Made by a program: the position numbers and the translations under genes. A stretch of 32,494 nucleotides of DNA from Fuerstiella sp. (GTDB lineage: Bacteria > Planctomycetota > Planctomycetia > Planctomycetales > Planctomycetaceae). The stretch lies in NCBI GenBank assembly GCA_029245955.1, contig JAQWOH010000033.1, positions 1-32,494 on the forward strand, given 5' to 3'. Position 1 is the stretch's first letter. Every line of letters starts with the position of its first letter. The notes under the pieces are model-generated. The model saw nothing but the letters and a program-made list of their open reading frames with translations, did no database searches and had not been told where the DNA came from. Of the stretch, positions 15,962 through 25,213 are shown one piece after another.

Positions 15962-16810
15962 TTAGCGTGGAAAATGGTGCTGTGGCAGTATGCTGGTAGC
16001 ACTGTCGGTGGGGATCGCTGCTGTCTCGACATCAGCAGCCTTGTTGTCGGCAACAACGGCAATCCGTACCATCTGCGCTGTGCTGCCAACACCCAGTTTT
16101 CGCGTCGCGTTCGCACGGTGCTTTTCGATCGTCTTCACACTGATATCCAGTTCATGAGCGATGCTCTTGTTGGGTAAGCCGTCAGCAACCAGTGAAACTA
16201 CCTGTTTTTCACGACGCGACAGTTTGGTCATTTTGAGTCTTGCGGTTTCCCGACGTACACGCCACTGCTGAAAAGAATCTTCTGTATTCGGATCTGTTTC
16301 CGGTGCTGCAGTTTCGTTAATGGCGTCAATTGTCCGTTGTGTCGGATGGCTGATAAATGACCCCAGCTGTTTTTTCTGGTCACTGAGGTCAACCAGTTCA
16401 ACCGCTGATCCGACGGTGAACCCTGCGGTACTGCGGAGAATTCGGCCTGCGGCCACAAAACACCGCTGGTGCAGCGGAAATACCTCACATATTTCTGTCG
16501 TGGAATCGGTCTTCGATTGTTGCAAGACTATTCTGGCCGCCGTCTCACAAACTGCCTGCCAGATAAAGGCGGTCGGCTGATTGGTCCCCTGCATTGTTGT
16601 CGGGTCAGATATTCGCCCCCGCAACGAATCGTTCACGACAGCGACCTGGCCACTGGCGTCAAATAACACCGCGGGGTGGATACAATTCGTTACATAGTCG
16701 CGCCAGGGGGTAACAGAATCGGAACCGGGCAATATTGACGGGGACGAAAACCGTTGAGCGGCAGTTGACAAGAGCTGCGTATTGCTGCCGTGGACTGGGT
16801 AAGCTGTCAT
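15962..16810 (-). CDS. LuxR-type transcriptional regulator with PAS-like N-terminal region
   Basis: A 282-residue cytoplasmic DNA-binding protein. The C-terminal part, about residues 195-255, is a LuxR/FixJ helix-turn-helix: LSRREKQVVSLVADGLPNKS, then KTIEKHRANATRKLGV. There is no receiver domain with a phospho-acceptor Asp. Residues about 40-145 instead resemble a PAS-like sensor (VTNCIHPAVLFDASGQVAVV). The C-terminal 25 residues are a low-complexity tail. The start is ATG 16808-16810 with GAAGG upstream; a TTG two codons earlier is possible. It is transcribed alone, with its own terminator downstream and a 548-bp upstream gap. The signal sensed and its targets are unknown. Confidence 0.85.
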   Translation of the reverse strand: MTAYPVHGSNTQLLSTAAQRFSSPSILPGSDSVTPWRDYVTNCIHPAVLFDASGQVAVVNDSLRGRISDPTTMQGTNQPTAFIWQAVCETAARIVLQQSKTDSTTEICEVFPLHQRCFVAAGRILRSTAGFTVGSAVELVDLSDQKKQLGSFISHPTQRTIDAINETAAPETDPNTEDSFQQWRVRRETARLKMTKLSRREKQVVSLVADGLPNKSIAHELDISVKTIEKHRANATRKLGVGSTAQMVRIAVVADNKAADVETAAIPTDSATSILPQHHFPR

Positions 16811-17358
16811 GAGCAAGGGCCTTCAGGTGTGGTCAGTCTTCACGGGTGTAGATAAGGGCGGTTGTGCAGCGATCTGGGTCGATCGGACGGCGGCCATTTG
16901 GAATGCGAATTCCTGAGCCTATCTTCCATATTCGGAATCGCGGAAGCTTCGCGACCATTCGAAGATAAGTAATTCTGCCCAGGAGGCTCATCGGGCGGGA
17001 ACGATCTACGGGGGAAAACACTAACTGCCTGCTCGTTTGTTCACTAATCGGTTCCGGACGTTGATGGCATTCAGGTGGGTACTTTCACCCAGTGGGGTTC
17101 TGCCCATCACCGAATTACCGGAGAATGATTCTTCACTCACCGCCGCGTTTTCCTGCACCATGTGGTGAAACGGGGGTACATTGTGCAGACAATCCGCATG
17201 AATGCGTTAAAACACTCACATCAGACGCTTTACCGAAGTTGGCGGCCTTTGACGTTAAACATTCGGTTCTGCATCCCGCCTGAAAACATCGGCAAGCAGC
17301 AAGGTGATGGGCTGCTGTCGAGCGACAGGTCACAGCGAATGATGGCGGTCACGCGGCA
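16811..17358. promoter_or_regulatory. Non-coding gap upstream of the LuxR-type gene and downstream of purA
   Basis: These 548 bases hold no convincing gene. They include paired inverted repeats at 17074-17111 (GGGT/ACCC and TGGG/CCCA, bracketed by GGTG/CACC), which could be an operator. A perfect CTGTCG/CGACAG palindrome lies at 17315-17328 without a U-tract. The regulator's promoter must lie here. Confidence 0.4.
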
Positions 17359-18645
17359 TCACGATTCGACGTGGATCGTCTGTTCGCGGTCCGGTCCGAC
17401 GGAAACGATTGACACCGGGCGTCCAATCAGGTCAGCAGCGACCCTGACGTACTCCTGAGCGGCGGCCGGCAGGTCCTCAAATCGCCGTACGCCGGTAATG
17501 TCTTCCGACCAGCCCTCGATTCGACGCAACACTGGTATTGCGACTGCAAGGTCTTCACACCGTGATGGCAGGTCACGAGTGACTTTGCCATTCACGTCGT
17601 AAGCCTCACAGATGTTGAGTTCTTCGAATCCACTGAGTACGTCCAGAAGTGCGATGACGACCGTGTCAACTCCGCTGATCCGTGCGCTGTAACGTGTTGC
17701 TACCGTGTCCAGCCAGCCGCAGCGGCGTGGTCGGCCGGTGACCGTACCGTATTCATTGCCCGCGTCTCGAATCCTCTGGCCGATCTGATTATCGAGTTCG
17801 GTCGGGAACGGCCCCCCGCCAACTCGGGTTGTGTAGGCCTTGGCAACACCAATCATATGTCCGATTGCTCGCGCCGGTACGCCACTACCACTCTGGATAC
17901 CACAGCCGGAACTGTTGGATGATGTCACGTATGGAAATGTACCATGGTCGATATCCAGCAGGCTGCCCTGAGCCCCCTCGAACAACAGCTTCTTTCCGCC
18001 TTCCAGCGCATCCAGTAAGTAGGTTGTTGTATCGGCCACCATCGGCCGCAGGCGGTCGGCACACGCTGAATATTCGTCAATGATCTGATCGGAGTCCATC
18101 TGTGCGCCGTCCGGATTGATCGCGTTCAGGACTTTCTGTTTGAACGGTACGATTTCCCGTACTTTTTCCACGAAGGCGTCTTTCTGAATCAGATCGCCGA
18201 TGCGAATTGCGTGAAAGCGGCCAGCCTTTTCACGATAGCACGTACCAATACCCCGCATTGTCGTGCCAATCGCTGACCCTCCGCGTGATGCTTCGAGAGC
18301 AGCTTCTTCCAGCAGATGCCACGGGCAGATGACGTGCGCTCGGTCACTGATCATCATTCTGTCAGCGCAGTCTTCGCCACCAGCGATTAAAGCATCCAGC
18401 TCTTTCAAAAAGGCCCTCGGGTCAATGACGACTCCCGGTCCGATTACCGACTTCACGTGGTCCTGCAGAATTCCGGTTGGCAGCAGACTGAGCTTGTAGG
18501 TCTTGCCGTCAAACTTGACGGTATGTCCGGCGTTGTTTCCACCCTGATAGCGGATGACGATCTCGTGCTGTTCGGTAAGCAGGTCGACGATTTTGCCTTT
18601 AGCTTCGTCGCCCCATTGCAGTCCAATCACTGATGTTGCCGGCAC
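17359..18645 (-). CDS. purA: Adenylosuccinate synthetase
   Basis: A 428-residue cytoplasmic enzyme that joins IMP and aspartate using GTP, the first committed step to AMP. It has the catalytic Asp13 (QWGDE) and His41 (NNAGHTV) and the family length (about 430). [10 protein letters not shown] and [11 protein letters not shown] are conserved IMP- and GTP-site stretches. The glycine-rich loop reads GDEAKGK instead of the nearly invariant GDEGKGK (Ala15 for Gly). The start is GTG 18643-18645, with a weak GAGAG upstream. It has its own transcription unit, because a terminator at 18700-18736 separates it from the upstream gene. Confidence 0.97.
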   Translation of the reverse strand: MPATSVIGLQWGDEAKGKIVDLLTEQHEIVIRYQGGNNAGHTVKFDGKTYKLSLLPTGILQDHVKSVIGPGVVIDPRAFLKELDALIAGGEDCADRMMISDRAHVICPWHLLEEAALEASRGGSAIGTTMRGIGTCYREKAGRFHAIRIGDLIQKDAFVEKVREIVPFKQKVLNAINPDGAQMDSDQIIDEYSACADRLRPMVADTTTYLLDALEGGKKLLFEGAQGSLLDIDHGTFPYVTSSNSSGCGIQSGSGVPARAIGHMIGVAKAYTTRVGGGPFPTELDNQIGQRIRDAGNEYGTVTGRPRRCGWLDTVATRYSARISGVDTVVIALLDVLSGFEELNICEAYDVNGKVTRDLPSRCEDLAVAIPVLRRIEGWSEDITGVRRFEDLPAAAQEYVRVAADLIGRPVSIVSVGPDREQTIHVES

Positions 18646-18699
18646 GTTTTTCTCTCACACAATGTGACTCACAAATCGGTGAGCCACCTTTCACAGCAC

Positions 18700-18736
18700 A
18701 AAAAGAAACCGGACGTCGGAAACACCAACGTCCGGT
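18700..18736 (-). terminator. Intrinsic terminator of the 1417-residue cytochrome gene
   Basis: ACGTCCGGT and ACCGGACGT (18728-18736 and 18708-18716) form a perfect 9-bp stem with an 11-nt loop. On the minus strand this is followed by a T-rich tract (TTTCTTTTTGTG). It lies 132 bases after the stop of the upstream gene and before purA. Confidence 0.85.
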
Positions 18737-18867
18737 GAGGACAATTCTCAAATTGTATCGCCATGTCGGTGATTTCGAAGCGTGCCTGTTCTCGTTTTTC
18801 AATGTTCCTGCAACTGGGCGTCGTGAACGGCAGCCAACTCGCGAAAATAGACCGGAATTCCTTAAAA

Positions 18868-21800
18868 TTACTGTGGTACGACTTTCATGGAGTAGTGGGC
18901 TTCGCTCGGCCACAGCTTTGCTGATTCGGTCAGGGGGCCGGTCACGGACACATCGTAAACGTAGCCCGGCTTAAAGTTCTTCAACGTGAGTCGTACGCGT
19001 TTACCACCCTCCAGTACCTCAATTTCTTCCGTCGACAGGGTGTAACGGCCTGAATCCGGAGTTGCATAGCTGCCGCCCCATTCGCGGGTGTACCCCTGAA
19101 CGGACCAGCTGGCCGCTTTGCTCGCGGCGGCCTCGTTGACCGGACGGAAGAATTCGACTTCGAATGCCGTCGGCGTAGCTGTCAGTTCCTGAATACCGTT
19201 GGGCAGGCCATCTGCTGAAGGCACCAGGCGGGTGATTCCACCTGTGTTCCGACCGCCCTCCCAGCCACTGTCCCAGATGCTGCCGATGAAAATCGCTCCG
19301 TCCGGAGCTACCGCCGAACAGATCGGACCGACGAAATTGCTGCCGCCGGCTTCCTGATCCGGCAGGCTGAATCGATAGCTGGCACCCTGCAGAACTCCGT
19401 TGACGTTTTGTACGGTGAAACGAATCAGGAATCGGGAATCGTACTCGCAGCCAATTCCATGTCCACGCAGTCCGGGTACTGCGTAATCTTCCGGCAGAAA
19501 CAGAATACTGTTGACGCTGCGAGTCCACGGGTGTGGCACCATCAGCGCAGGAATTTCAGGGGCGAGATCATCTGTCGGCTGATTCACTGACGGCACGCCG
19601 TAGTGCCTGCCGGGCAGAATGTGATTGATTTCGTTAAACGTGTTCTGCACACCCTGATTGTCTGTGGCAAACAGGTTTCCGTGGCTGTCTATGGCCAGCC
19701 CCATCGGATAGCGCATCGACATGCCGAGTGGTGTCACGATTCCCGAGGGATCAATTTTTATCACACCGCCCCGCCAGCGGTCCTGGCTTTGAGGCCGACC
19801 CTTCTGTGAGTAGTCGCTGCCGAGCCCTGTGTACATGTTACCTTCCGGATCGCGAATCAGACCGGACGTCCAGTCGTGATAATTGTCGTTGTAGCCCCAT
19901 CCGCTGGCCACAATCTCCCGCACGTCAGCCCGCCCGTCGCCGTCGGTGTCACGCAGTCGCAGGATTTCCGGCTTGTGCCCAACGATTATGGAATCAACAT
20001 CGGCAAGAATTCCAAATGGAGCTGCCAGTCCCTCTTCAAACAGCGTCGTCCTGTCGGGCAGGCCATCATCGTCAGTGTCTTCGGCAATCCAGACGTGGCC
20101 TTTCAGAGACGTAAACGCCATTCGCCCGTCGGGCAGCCATGTCATAGCCGTTGGCATGATCGACATATCAATCGGGACTCGAGAGCCCGTGAGCCCGGGT
20201 GTTGTCGTGACCTGTTCAATTGCTGCACTGACGATTGGTCTGGATTTCAGCGTCGCAACTGATGGGGGCCGAAGATCCGTAATCACAGTGACAAACGTCT
20301 GCTGTCCCTGAGTGACCAGTCCCGGACTCGAATCATCAGACGTACCACTTGAACGCACTACGTCAATCGCACTCAGGTCGCTCTGCAGAAGAGTTTCTGG
20401 CGTGGCCGCCAGAGCGAACTCCGGGGGACACTCGAGGACTTTTAGTGTCCGCCGCCATCCTGTTCCCGTGTTCCCGTATGAGTACTGTTCGAACGTTTCC
20501 TGCGTAGTGACAGACAGCAATGGCCGTGACGGATCTGTCCACCCCGTAATCGCAAAATGTGGCTCTTCAGAAGCTGTCGAAGCAGTTTTTCCGGATGTGT
20601 CGAACCAGCTGCGACAGATCAGTTCCACACCTTCCGGAAGAATGCGATACGACACCAGTTCCGCTGCTCGGTCTTCGTCGATGACGGCATTGAAAGTCCG
20701 GCCGTCCGTCAGCGACACCAATTGACGGGCGAACGTTTTCTTCTGCGGGCGCTGTACGACCGTGCCTGGCATATCCCAATACCAGCTCTTACCTTCGGTT
20801 CGCTGTCGGGCGAACTCGCCGATCGTCCAGAGACGAAGCTGCATCGTGTCCAGGTCAATCAGAACGTTGTGGCCGTTGCCGAATCCGATGGCCATGGCGC
20901 GAGCCACGGCCTGCCGGTCCTTATTCAGTCCGATCGTAAAGACGTCGCGAATAATCCGTGGCAGACTGCCGAATTTAACGTTCACGACCTGTTCAAAACG
21001 GCTCGTGACTGTTGGTGGTGTGAATCGGTGGTCGTTCAGGGCTTTCCAGATTGTTCCGATCTGTTTCGGAAGTGAGCCGTCCAGTACGTCCGGCATTGCC
21101 CTTTTGATAGCCGGCATTTCGATGCCCGCGACCACTCGGATCGGGTTCTTCATCCATCGCTGGAAGAAACGCGGACGAATGCGATCACCCATCGACATAA
21201 TGTCGGAACCTCGAGTGCCCAGTGCCACATTGCGGGGCTCGAAAGGGCCGGCGGAGTGGCAGGCCACGCAGTTGAAGCCTCCTGCTCCAGTCAGTTGATT
21301 ACCCAGCAGCAGGTCGTCCGCGGTTGCTTTCGTCCCCCCGGTCAGGTCGATATGAGCCAGGACATCGGATCGAACACCGTCGGCTTCGTCGGGAACTCGG
21401 TCGGCGGTAATCAGATGATCCACGATGGCCGCACGTTCCGCATCGCTGTGACGGAATTTCGGCATTCGCACAAACAGCCATGGCAATCGTCGTTCCTTCT
21501 GTTCGCCGGCGACAGCTTTCCTGAGATAATCGTCCGTCAGCTTATCACCGACGGCTGTCAGTGGTGGCGGCACCAGTCCCTGGCTTTGTCCTTTCAGGTC
21601 CGGGTGAGCCTTCTGCAGATCAGCGGCGATTGACGAGAGTCCTCGCTCGGCGTTGCGGTCGTGACACGCGATACATGCATTTCTCTTCAGCAGCAGTTCG
21701 CCCTGATCAGAGGAGCTTAGTCCGGTGTCGTGTTCCATTGTGGAGAACCAGTGCAATACTGCATCTGCCTTGTTGTCTGTCATGGGAAAGAAGGGCAGGC

Positions 21801-23121
21801 GTTGCCCCTGACGCTGGTTCGGTGCATCCGTGTCGTGTGAACGAACGCAGTGATCAGCGTCCTGCCGTGTCGATCGTTCAGTTAAAGGCGTTGCGGATGA
21901 CGATTTCAGGCCGGGGATCGTGTGACAACCGGCGCAGTTGGCGGATGTCACCAGTTTTTTTCCGGCGGCGATCTGTTCGGCTGTGCCGTCATTCGTCAAT
22001 GATGTTTCGGACTGGACTGCAGGTGCGTTCCCTGTGAGTACGGCCACCAGTTGACGCCGCTCGTCGTTCGATAATGCAAAGACCGGCATGCGGTGATCGA
22101 TGTTCAGAGACGCGGGATCTTTCAGCCAGCGGTCAATCCACTCGGGCGTTCGTCGCTGACCGACTTTGACAAGATCCGGACCCTCATACGGTTCCGCCAG
22201 CGGGACTCCACCATCCGGTCCGTCGGCCAGTCTGTGACAGGCTGCACATCCCCGTGAATTCAGCAATTTCGTTCCGGCTGCAACGTCATCTTCCTTCAGT
22301 TTGATGCCATTCTGCTTTTGAGCATCCTTTGAGATGCTGAGAAGAAATGCGGCAGCGCTGGTCGCTTCTGACCTGCTCAGTCTGAAATCGGGCATGTGGC
22401 TGTTTGCGACAACTGTACGTGGATTCATCAGCCGCTGCACGAGAGTTTCTTTTGACTGGCTTCCTTTGACTCGATCCAGCGCGGGGGCCTTTATGGTGAC
22501 CAGTCCGGAATTATTCTGATGACACGCCGCACACCGAAGAGCATCAGCCACATGGCGTCCGCGTGCACTTATCCATGATGTTGACGGTTCATCGCGATAC
22601 AATACATCTGCCGGCAGCGGCTCCAGTGTGAACTTGTCTGACGACCAGAAGACGGACAGGCGTGCTCGGGGCTTGTCCGATTTATGCGGCGTGGAATACG
22701 AGACCGCGATTTTGTGATCTCCCGCCGTCAGGTCGATGGTCCTGCCGGATGCGAAGCCCCACTGTTCCGAAGCGTTCAGCACCGTTTCACCGTCGATCGC
22801 GATCTTTACGTCGCCGGCCAGAAAAACGTGAAACCGATGCGTTCCCGGCAACCGAGCCAGCACATTGCCAGACCACTGCGCCGTAAACCTGCCCCTGGGC
22901 AGTCGCTGATCCGGGGCTGCGGCCCCCCAGTTAAAGTTAACGCTTTTGTCAACACGTTCGATCGTATGTTCACCCACTGCATATTTTGCCAGCAGGCCTG
23001 GCGGAAAGTCTTCGTCGTCTTCCTGCACCGCCGGCACCGCCGAAAGAGTCAGGATTGTCGTTGTGGTCACGCAAAGTACTGTGGCGATCGAAAGTCGGTA
23101 TTGAGATCTGTCCGGCAGCAT
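18868..23121 (-). CDS. PVC-type secreted multi-heme protein: PA14-like domain, five CxxCH motifs, sorbosone-dehydrogenase-like propeller
   Basis: A 1417-residue exported protein with signal peptide residues 1-33. Residues about 37-175 are PA14-like (LLAKYAVGEH, then THRFHVFLAGDVKIAIDGE). Five heme c motifs follow: CAACH 197-201, CAACH 292-296, CAGCH 396-400, CIACH 483-487 and CVACH 618-622. The middle region (about 640-1000) is beta-rich and contains FTIGLNKDRQAVARAMAIGF. Residues about 1010-1320 form a PVC-type/L-sorbosone dehydrogenase-like propeller (MTWLPDGRMAFTSLKGHVWI, DTDGDGRADVREIV, MRYPMGLAIDSHGNLFATDN). A small beta domain ends the protein. Such proteins are a planctomycete hallmark, probably periplasmic oxidoreductases acting on sugars, but no member in this arrangement is known to me to be characterised. 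ATG 23119-23121. It ends at its own terminator. Confidence 0.93.
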   Translation of the reverse strand: MLPDRSQYRLSIATVLCVTTTTILTLSAVPAVQEDDEDFPPGLLAKYAVGEHTIERVDKSVNFNWGAAAPDQRLPRGRFTAQWSGNVLARLPGTHRFHVFLAGDVKIAIDGETVLNASEQWGFASGRTIDLTAGDHKIAVSYSTPHKSDKPRARLSVFWSSDKFTLEPLPADVLYRDEPSTSWISARGRHVADALRCAACHQNNSGLVTIKAPALDRVKGSQSKETLVQRLMNPRTVVANSHMPDFRLSRSEATSAAAFLLSISKDAQKQNGIKLKEDDVAAGTKLLNSRGCAACHRLADGPDGGVPLAEPYEGPDLVKVGQRRTPEWIDRWLKDPASLNIDHRMPVFALSNDERRQLVAVLTGNAPAVQSETSLTNDGTAEQIAAGKKLVTSANCAGCHTIPGLKSSSATPLTERSTRQDADHCVRSHDTDAPNQRQGQRLPFFPMTDNKADAVLHWFSTMEHDTGLSSSDQGELLLKRNACIACHDRNAERGLSSIAADLQKAHPDLKGQSQGLVPPPLTAVGDKLTDDYLRKAVAGEQKERRLPWLFVRMPKFRHSDAERAAIVDHLITADRVPDEADGVRSDVLAHIDLTGGTKATADDLLLGNQLTGAGGFNCVACHSAGPFEPRNVALGTRGSDIMSMGDRIRPRFFQRWMKNPIRVVAGIEMPAIKRAMPDVLDGSLPKQIGTIWKALNDHRFTPPTVTSRFEQVVNVKFGSLPRIIRDVFTIGLNKDRQAVARAMAIGFGNGHNVLIDLDTMQLRLWTIGEFARQRTEGKSWYWDMPGTVVQRPQKKTFARQLVSLTDGRTFNAVIDEDRAAELVSYRILPEGVELICRSWFDTSGKTASTASEEPHFAITGWTDPSRPLLSVTTQETFEQYSYGNTGTGWRRTLKVLECPPEFALAATPETLLQSDLSAIDVVRSSGTSDDSSPGLVTQGQQTFVTVITDLRPPSVATLKSRPIVSAAIEQVTTTPGLTGSRVPIDMSIMPTAMTWLPDGRMAFTSLKGHVWIAEDTDDDGLPDRTTLFEEGLAAPFGILADVDSIIVGHKPEILRLRDTDGDGRADVREIVASGWGYNDNYHDWTSGLIRDPEGNMYTGLGSDYSQKGRPQSQDRWRGGVIKIDPSGIVTPLGMSMRYPMGLAIDSHGNLFATDNQGVQNTFNEINHILPGRHYGVPSVNQPTDDLAPEIPALMVPHPWTRSVNSILFLPEDYAVPGLRGHGIGCEYDSRFLIRFTVQNVNGVLQGASYRFSLPDQEAGGSNFVGPICSAVAPDGAIFIGSIWDSGWEGGRNTGGITRLVPSADGLPNGIQELTATPTAFEVEFFRPVNEAAASKAASWSVQGYTREWGGSYATPDSGRYTLSTEEIEVLEGGKRVRLTLKNFKPGYVYDVSVTGPLTESAKLWPSEAHYSMKVVPQ

Positions 23122-23299
23122 GGTGGGCTCTCGGGAAGTCGTCGAGGGAATTGCAATAACACGTATTGGAACTCAGTGGACCCACGCAATCAATGCAGTG
23201 CCGCACTGCGAAGCGTCGAGTGGCGTTTTCGGTCCGGGGCACGTTCAATTCAAATTCCGTCGGCCCGAATAACACTCCCGGCCTTCGTGACCACACCAT

Positions 23300-24274
23300 T
23301 CACGCTATGATCACCATCGAGACTGCTGCAGTCAGCATCAGTGCACCGGCCAGGCGTCTGAGCATAACTGTTCTGCTGAGTGTGGCCTCATTCGTACCCA
23401 GTGTGCGGGCCAGCAGCCATGCAAGCATGACGCTCCACAGTCCTCGCAGTGCGTACACAATATTAACTCTGGGTGCGTCACCGAATTCCGCCAGCGCGAA
23501 GCACATGCTCATCGCCTGAATCGCCATCAACAGCGTGCCGCCCAGCATCCATTTTGTGGCTTTTAACTCGCGCAGCCGCTTTGGTCCGTCGACCTTTGGC
23601 AGAAAAACAACTGACAGGATTCCTGCGACACCAAACATGACAGGCAGAAAGGCGTAGCTGTTTCCGGATTTCGCCCATGCCTGCAGAGACACGTCGAACA
23701 ACGACAGAGAGAATGCTGCACTCAATGCAAGTATGATCGTGAGGCCTCGACGGCTGGTTGGGCCGTCCGCTTGAGTTTGCCGATCGGACCACTGGATCAG
23801 GATGATGCCGGCACAGGCCAATGCTCCGGCCGCCCAGACGGTAGCGGAAACATTGATTCCCGCCAGCAGCGAAGTCAGCGCCGCCACCATCAGCACTTTG
23901 ACTCCGAAGACGGGTGTTGCAACGGAAACGTCGCCGAATTGAAATGCCAGATAGGTGAACAGCTGACCGAGCACAAACAACAGGCCGGTCATCCCCGCGC
24001 CTCCCCATGCCTCAAGCGGGACGATTTCGCGTCGAACAATGGCCACTACCGCCCAGAACAGCGCCAGCCACACATTGGCAAAGAAAGTACCCGTCCAGGG
24101 GCTGATGCCGCGATCGATTGCCTGTTTCGCCAACATCATTCCCAGCACGAATACAATGCTGGAGAACAGCGGAAACAGCAGATAGAGTGGCACGAACTGA
24201 GCTTTCAACAATAACGGGCGGAACGGAACGCCGTCGGCAGCATCGCACTCAGTACCTGACCTGTCTATGATCAA
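23300..24274 (-). CDS. EamA/DMT-family inner-membrane transporter
   Basis: A protein of up to 324 residues with about ten hydrophobic segments in two halves, the drug/metabolite transporter (EamA) pattern. Examples are YLLFPLFSSIVFVLGMMLAK, GGAGMTGLLFVLGQLFTYLA, ATVWAAGALACAGIILIQW, SLSLFDVSLQAW and ALRGLWSVMLAWLLARTLG. The substrate cannot be predicted. The start is doubtful: the longest frame begins at TTG 24274, only 3 bases from the divergent start at 24278, with an unlikely polar lead. TTG codons at 24211 and 24208, just before the first membrane helix, are alternatives. No ribosome-binding site clearly decides it. Confidence 0.85.
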   Translation of the reverse strand: MIIDRSGTECDAADGVPFRPLLLKAQFVPLYLLFPLFSSIVFVLGMMLAKQAIDRGISPWTGTFFANVWLALFWAVVAIVRREIVPLEAWGGAGMTGLLFVLGQLFTYLAFQFGDVSVATPVFGVKVLMVAALTSLLAGINVSATVWAAGALACAGIILIQWSDRQTQADGPTSRRGLTIILALSAAFSLSLFDVSLQAWAKSGNSYAFLPVMFGVAGILSVVFLPKVDGPKRLRELKATKWMLGGTLLMAIQAMSMCFALAEFGDAPRVNIVYALRGLWSVMLAWLLARTLGTNEATLSRTVMLRRLAGALMLTAAVSMVIIA

Positions 24275-24277
24275 GCC

Positions 24278-25186
24278 ATGAATCTCGTTATCGAAAAAAG
24301 CGTGGCCGTGATTCTCTGTGTTGCGGCAGTCTGTTCATCGAATAAGGCAGATGATTTTGTCAAGCTTGCCGTTGTGGACGACAATCGCATTGACGAGAGC
24401 AGTGGTCTGGCGATCAGTTATGCGAATCCTGATGCCGTCTGGGTCCACAATGACTCCGGCAGCAAACCTCAACTGTTCCTGGTCGGTCTGGACGGCGTAA
24501 CTCAGGCGGTCGTTGATATTGCGCACGTTAAAGCTGACGACTGGGAGGATATGTGTTCGTTTCAAATCGACGGTGCATCATGGTTGCTGATTGGCGACGT
24601 TGGTGACAACCTGCACCGACGCGGGAAAGGCAGCGGTCATTCTGCCTGCAAACTGTATTTGTTGAAAGAGCCCGTGATCCCGGCGAAGCCCGACTCCGCA
24701 GCCTCAAAACAGAGTCCGACGAGAGTCTCCGCTGAAGTTTCCTCAACAATTACGTTCGACTATCCGGATGGTCCGGCGGACTGTGAAGGCGTGGCTGTCG
24801 ATGTGGAGCGAAAAGAAATTCTGCTCCTCACAAAAAACCTGCTGCCTCACAGGTGCGTCCTCTACAAATTACAGCTGAACACGATGGACGTAAGGCAGAA
24901 AGTGTTTGCGAAAAGAATTGCCTCTCCCTTCGTCTGTCTGGCTACGGCGCTGGATATTTCGCCGGATGGAAGGACAATGGCGATCTGTACGATGTTCAAC
25001 GGGCTTAAGGTAACTCGGACCGATGAGCAGACGTGGACGGAGGCCTTCGACGGCGCAGTCACAGCGTTCAGTCTGCCTCTCCGTAAACAAGGGGAAACCA
25101 TTTGCTTCGACACAACGGGCAAATGGCTGTACGTGAATAGTGAAGAACCGCAACAGCCTTTATGGCGTGTGAACATACCGAAGTAG
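24278..25186 (+). CDS. Secreted propeller-like protein of an uncharacterised family
   Basis: A 302-residue protein. Residues 1-24 form a signal peptide ending near SSNKADD. The motifs ESSGLAISYANPDAVWVHND, DWEDM and LLIGDVGDN recur in a widespread but uncharacterised bacterial family of propeller-like proteins. Later parts (DCEGVAVDVERKEILLLTKN, TALDISPDGRTMAICT) look like further blades. No catalytic signature is recognised. ATG 24278. It lies 27 bp upstream of the Gfo/Idh/MocA gene and is probably cotranscribed with it. Confidence 0.82.
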   Translation: MNLVIEKSVAVILCVAAVCSSNKADDFVKLAVVDDNRIDESSGLAISYANPDAVWVHNDSGSKPQLFLVGLDGVTQAVVDIAHVKADDWEDMCSFQIDGASWLLIGDVGDNLHRRGKGSGHSACKLYLLKEPVIPAKPDSAASKQSPTRVSAEVSSTITFDYPDGPADCEGVAVDVERKEILLLTKNLLPHRCVLYKLQLNTMDVRQKVFAKRIASPFVCLATALDISPDGRTMAICTMFNGLKVTRTDEQTWTEAFDGAVTAFSLPLRKQGETICFDTTGKWLYVNSEEPQQPLWRVNIPK

Positions 25187-25213
25187 CTCACCTTTTTATT
25201 GGAAGATCGACCG

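Noticed and set aside
16833..17021. 62-codon minus-strand frame upstream of the LuxR-type gene
   Set aside because: No recognisable domain or ribosome-binding site, and the composition looks non-coding; it lies in the regulator's leader.
21835..21849. CVRSH at residues 425-429 of the 1417-residue protein as a sixth, degenerate heme site
   Set aside because: The second Cys is absent, and the spacing after the CAGCH motif fits a loop of the same domain rather than a separate heme site.
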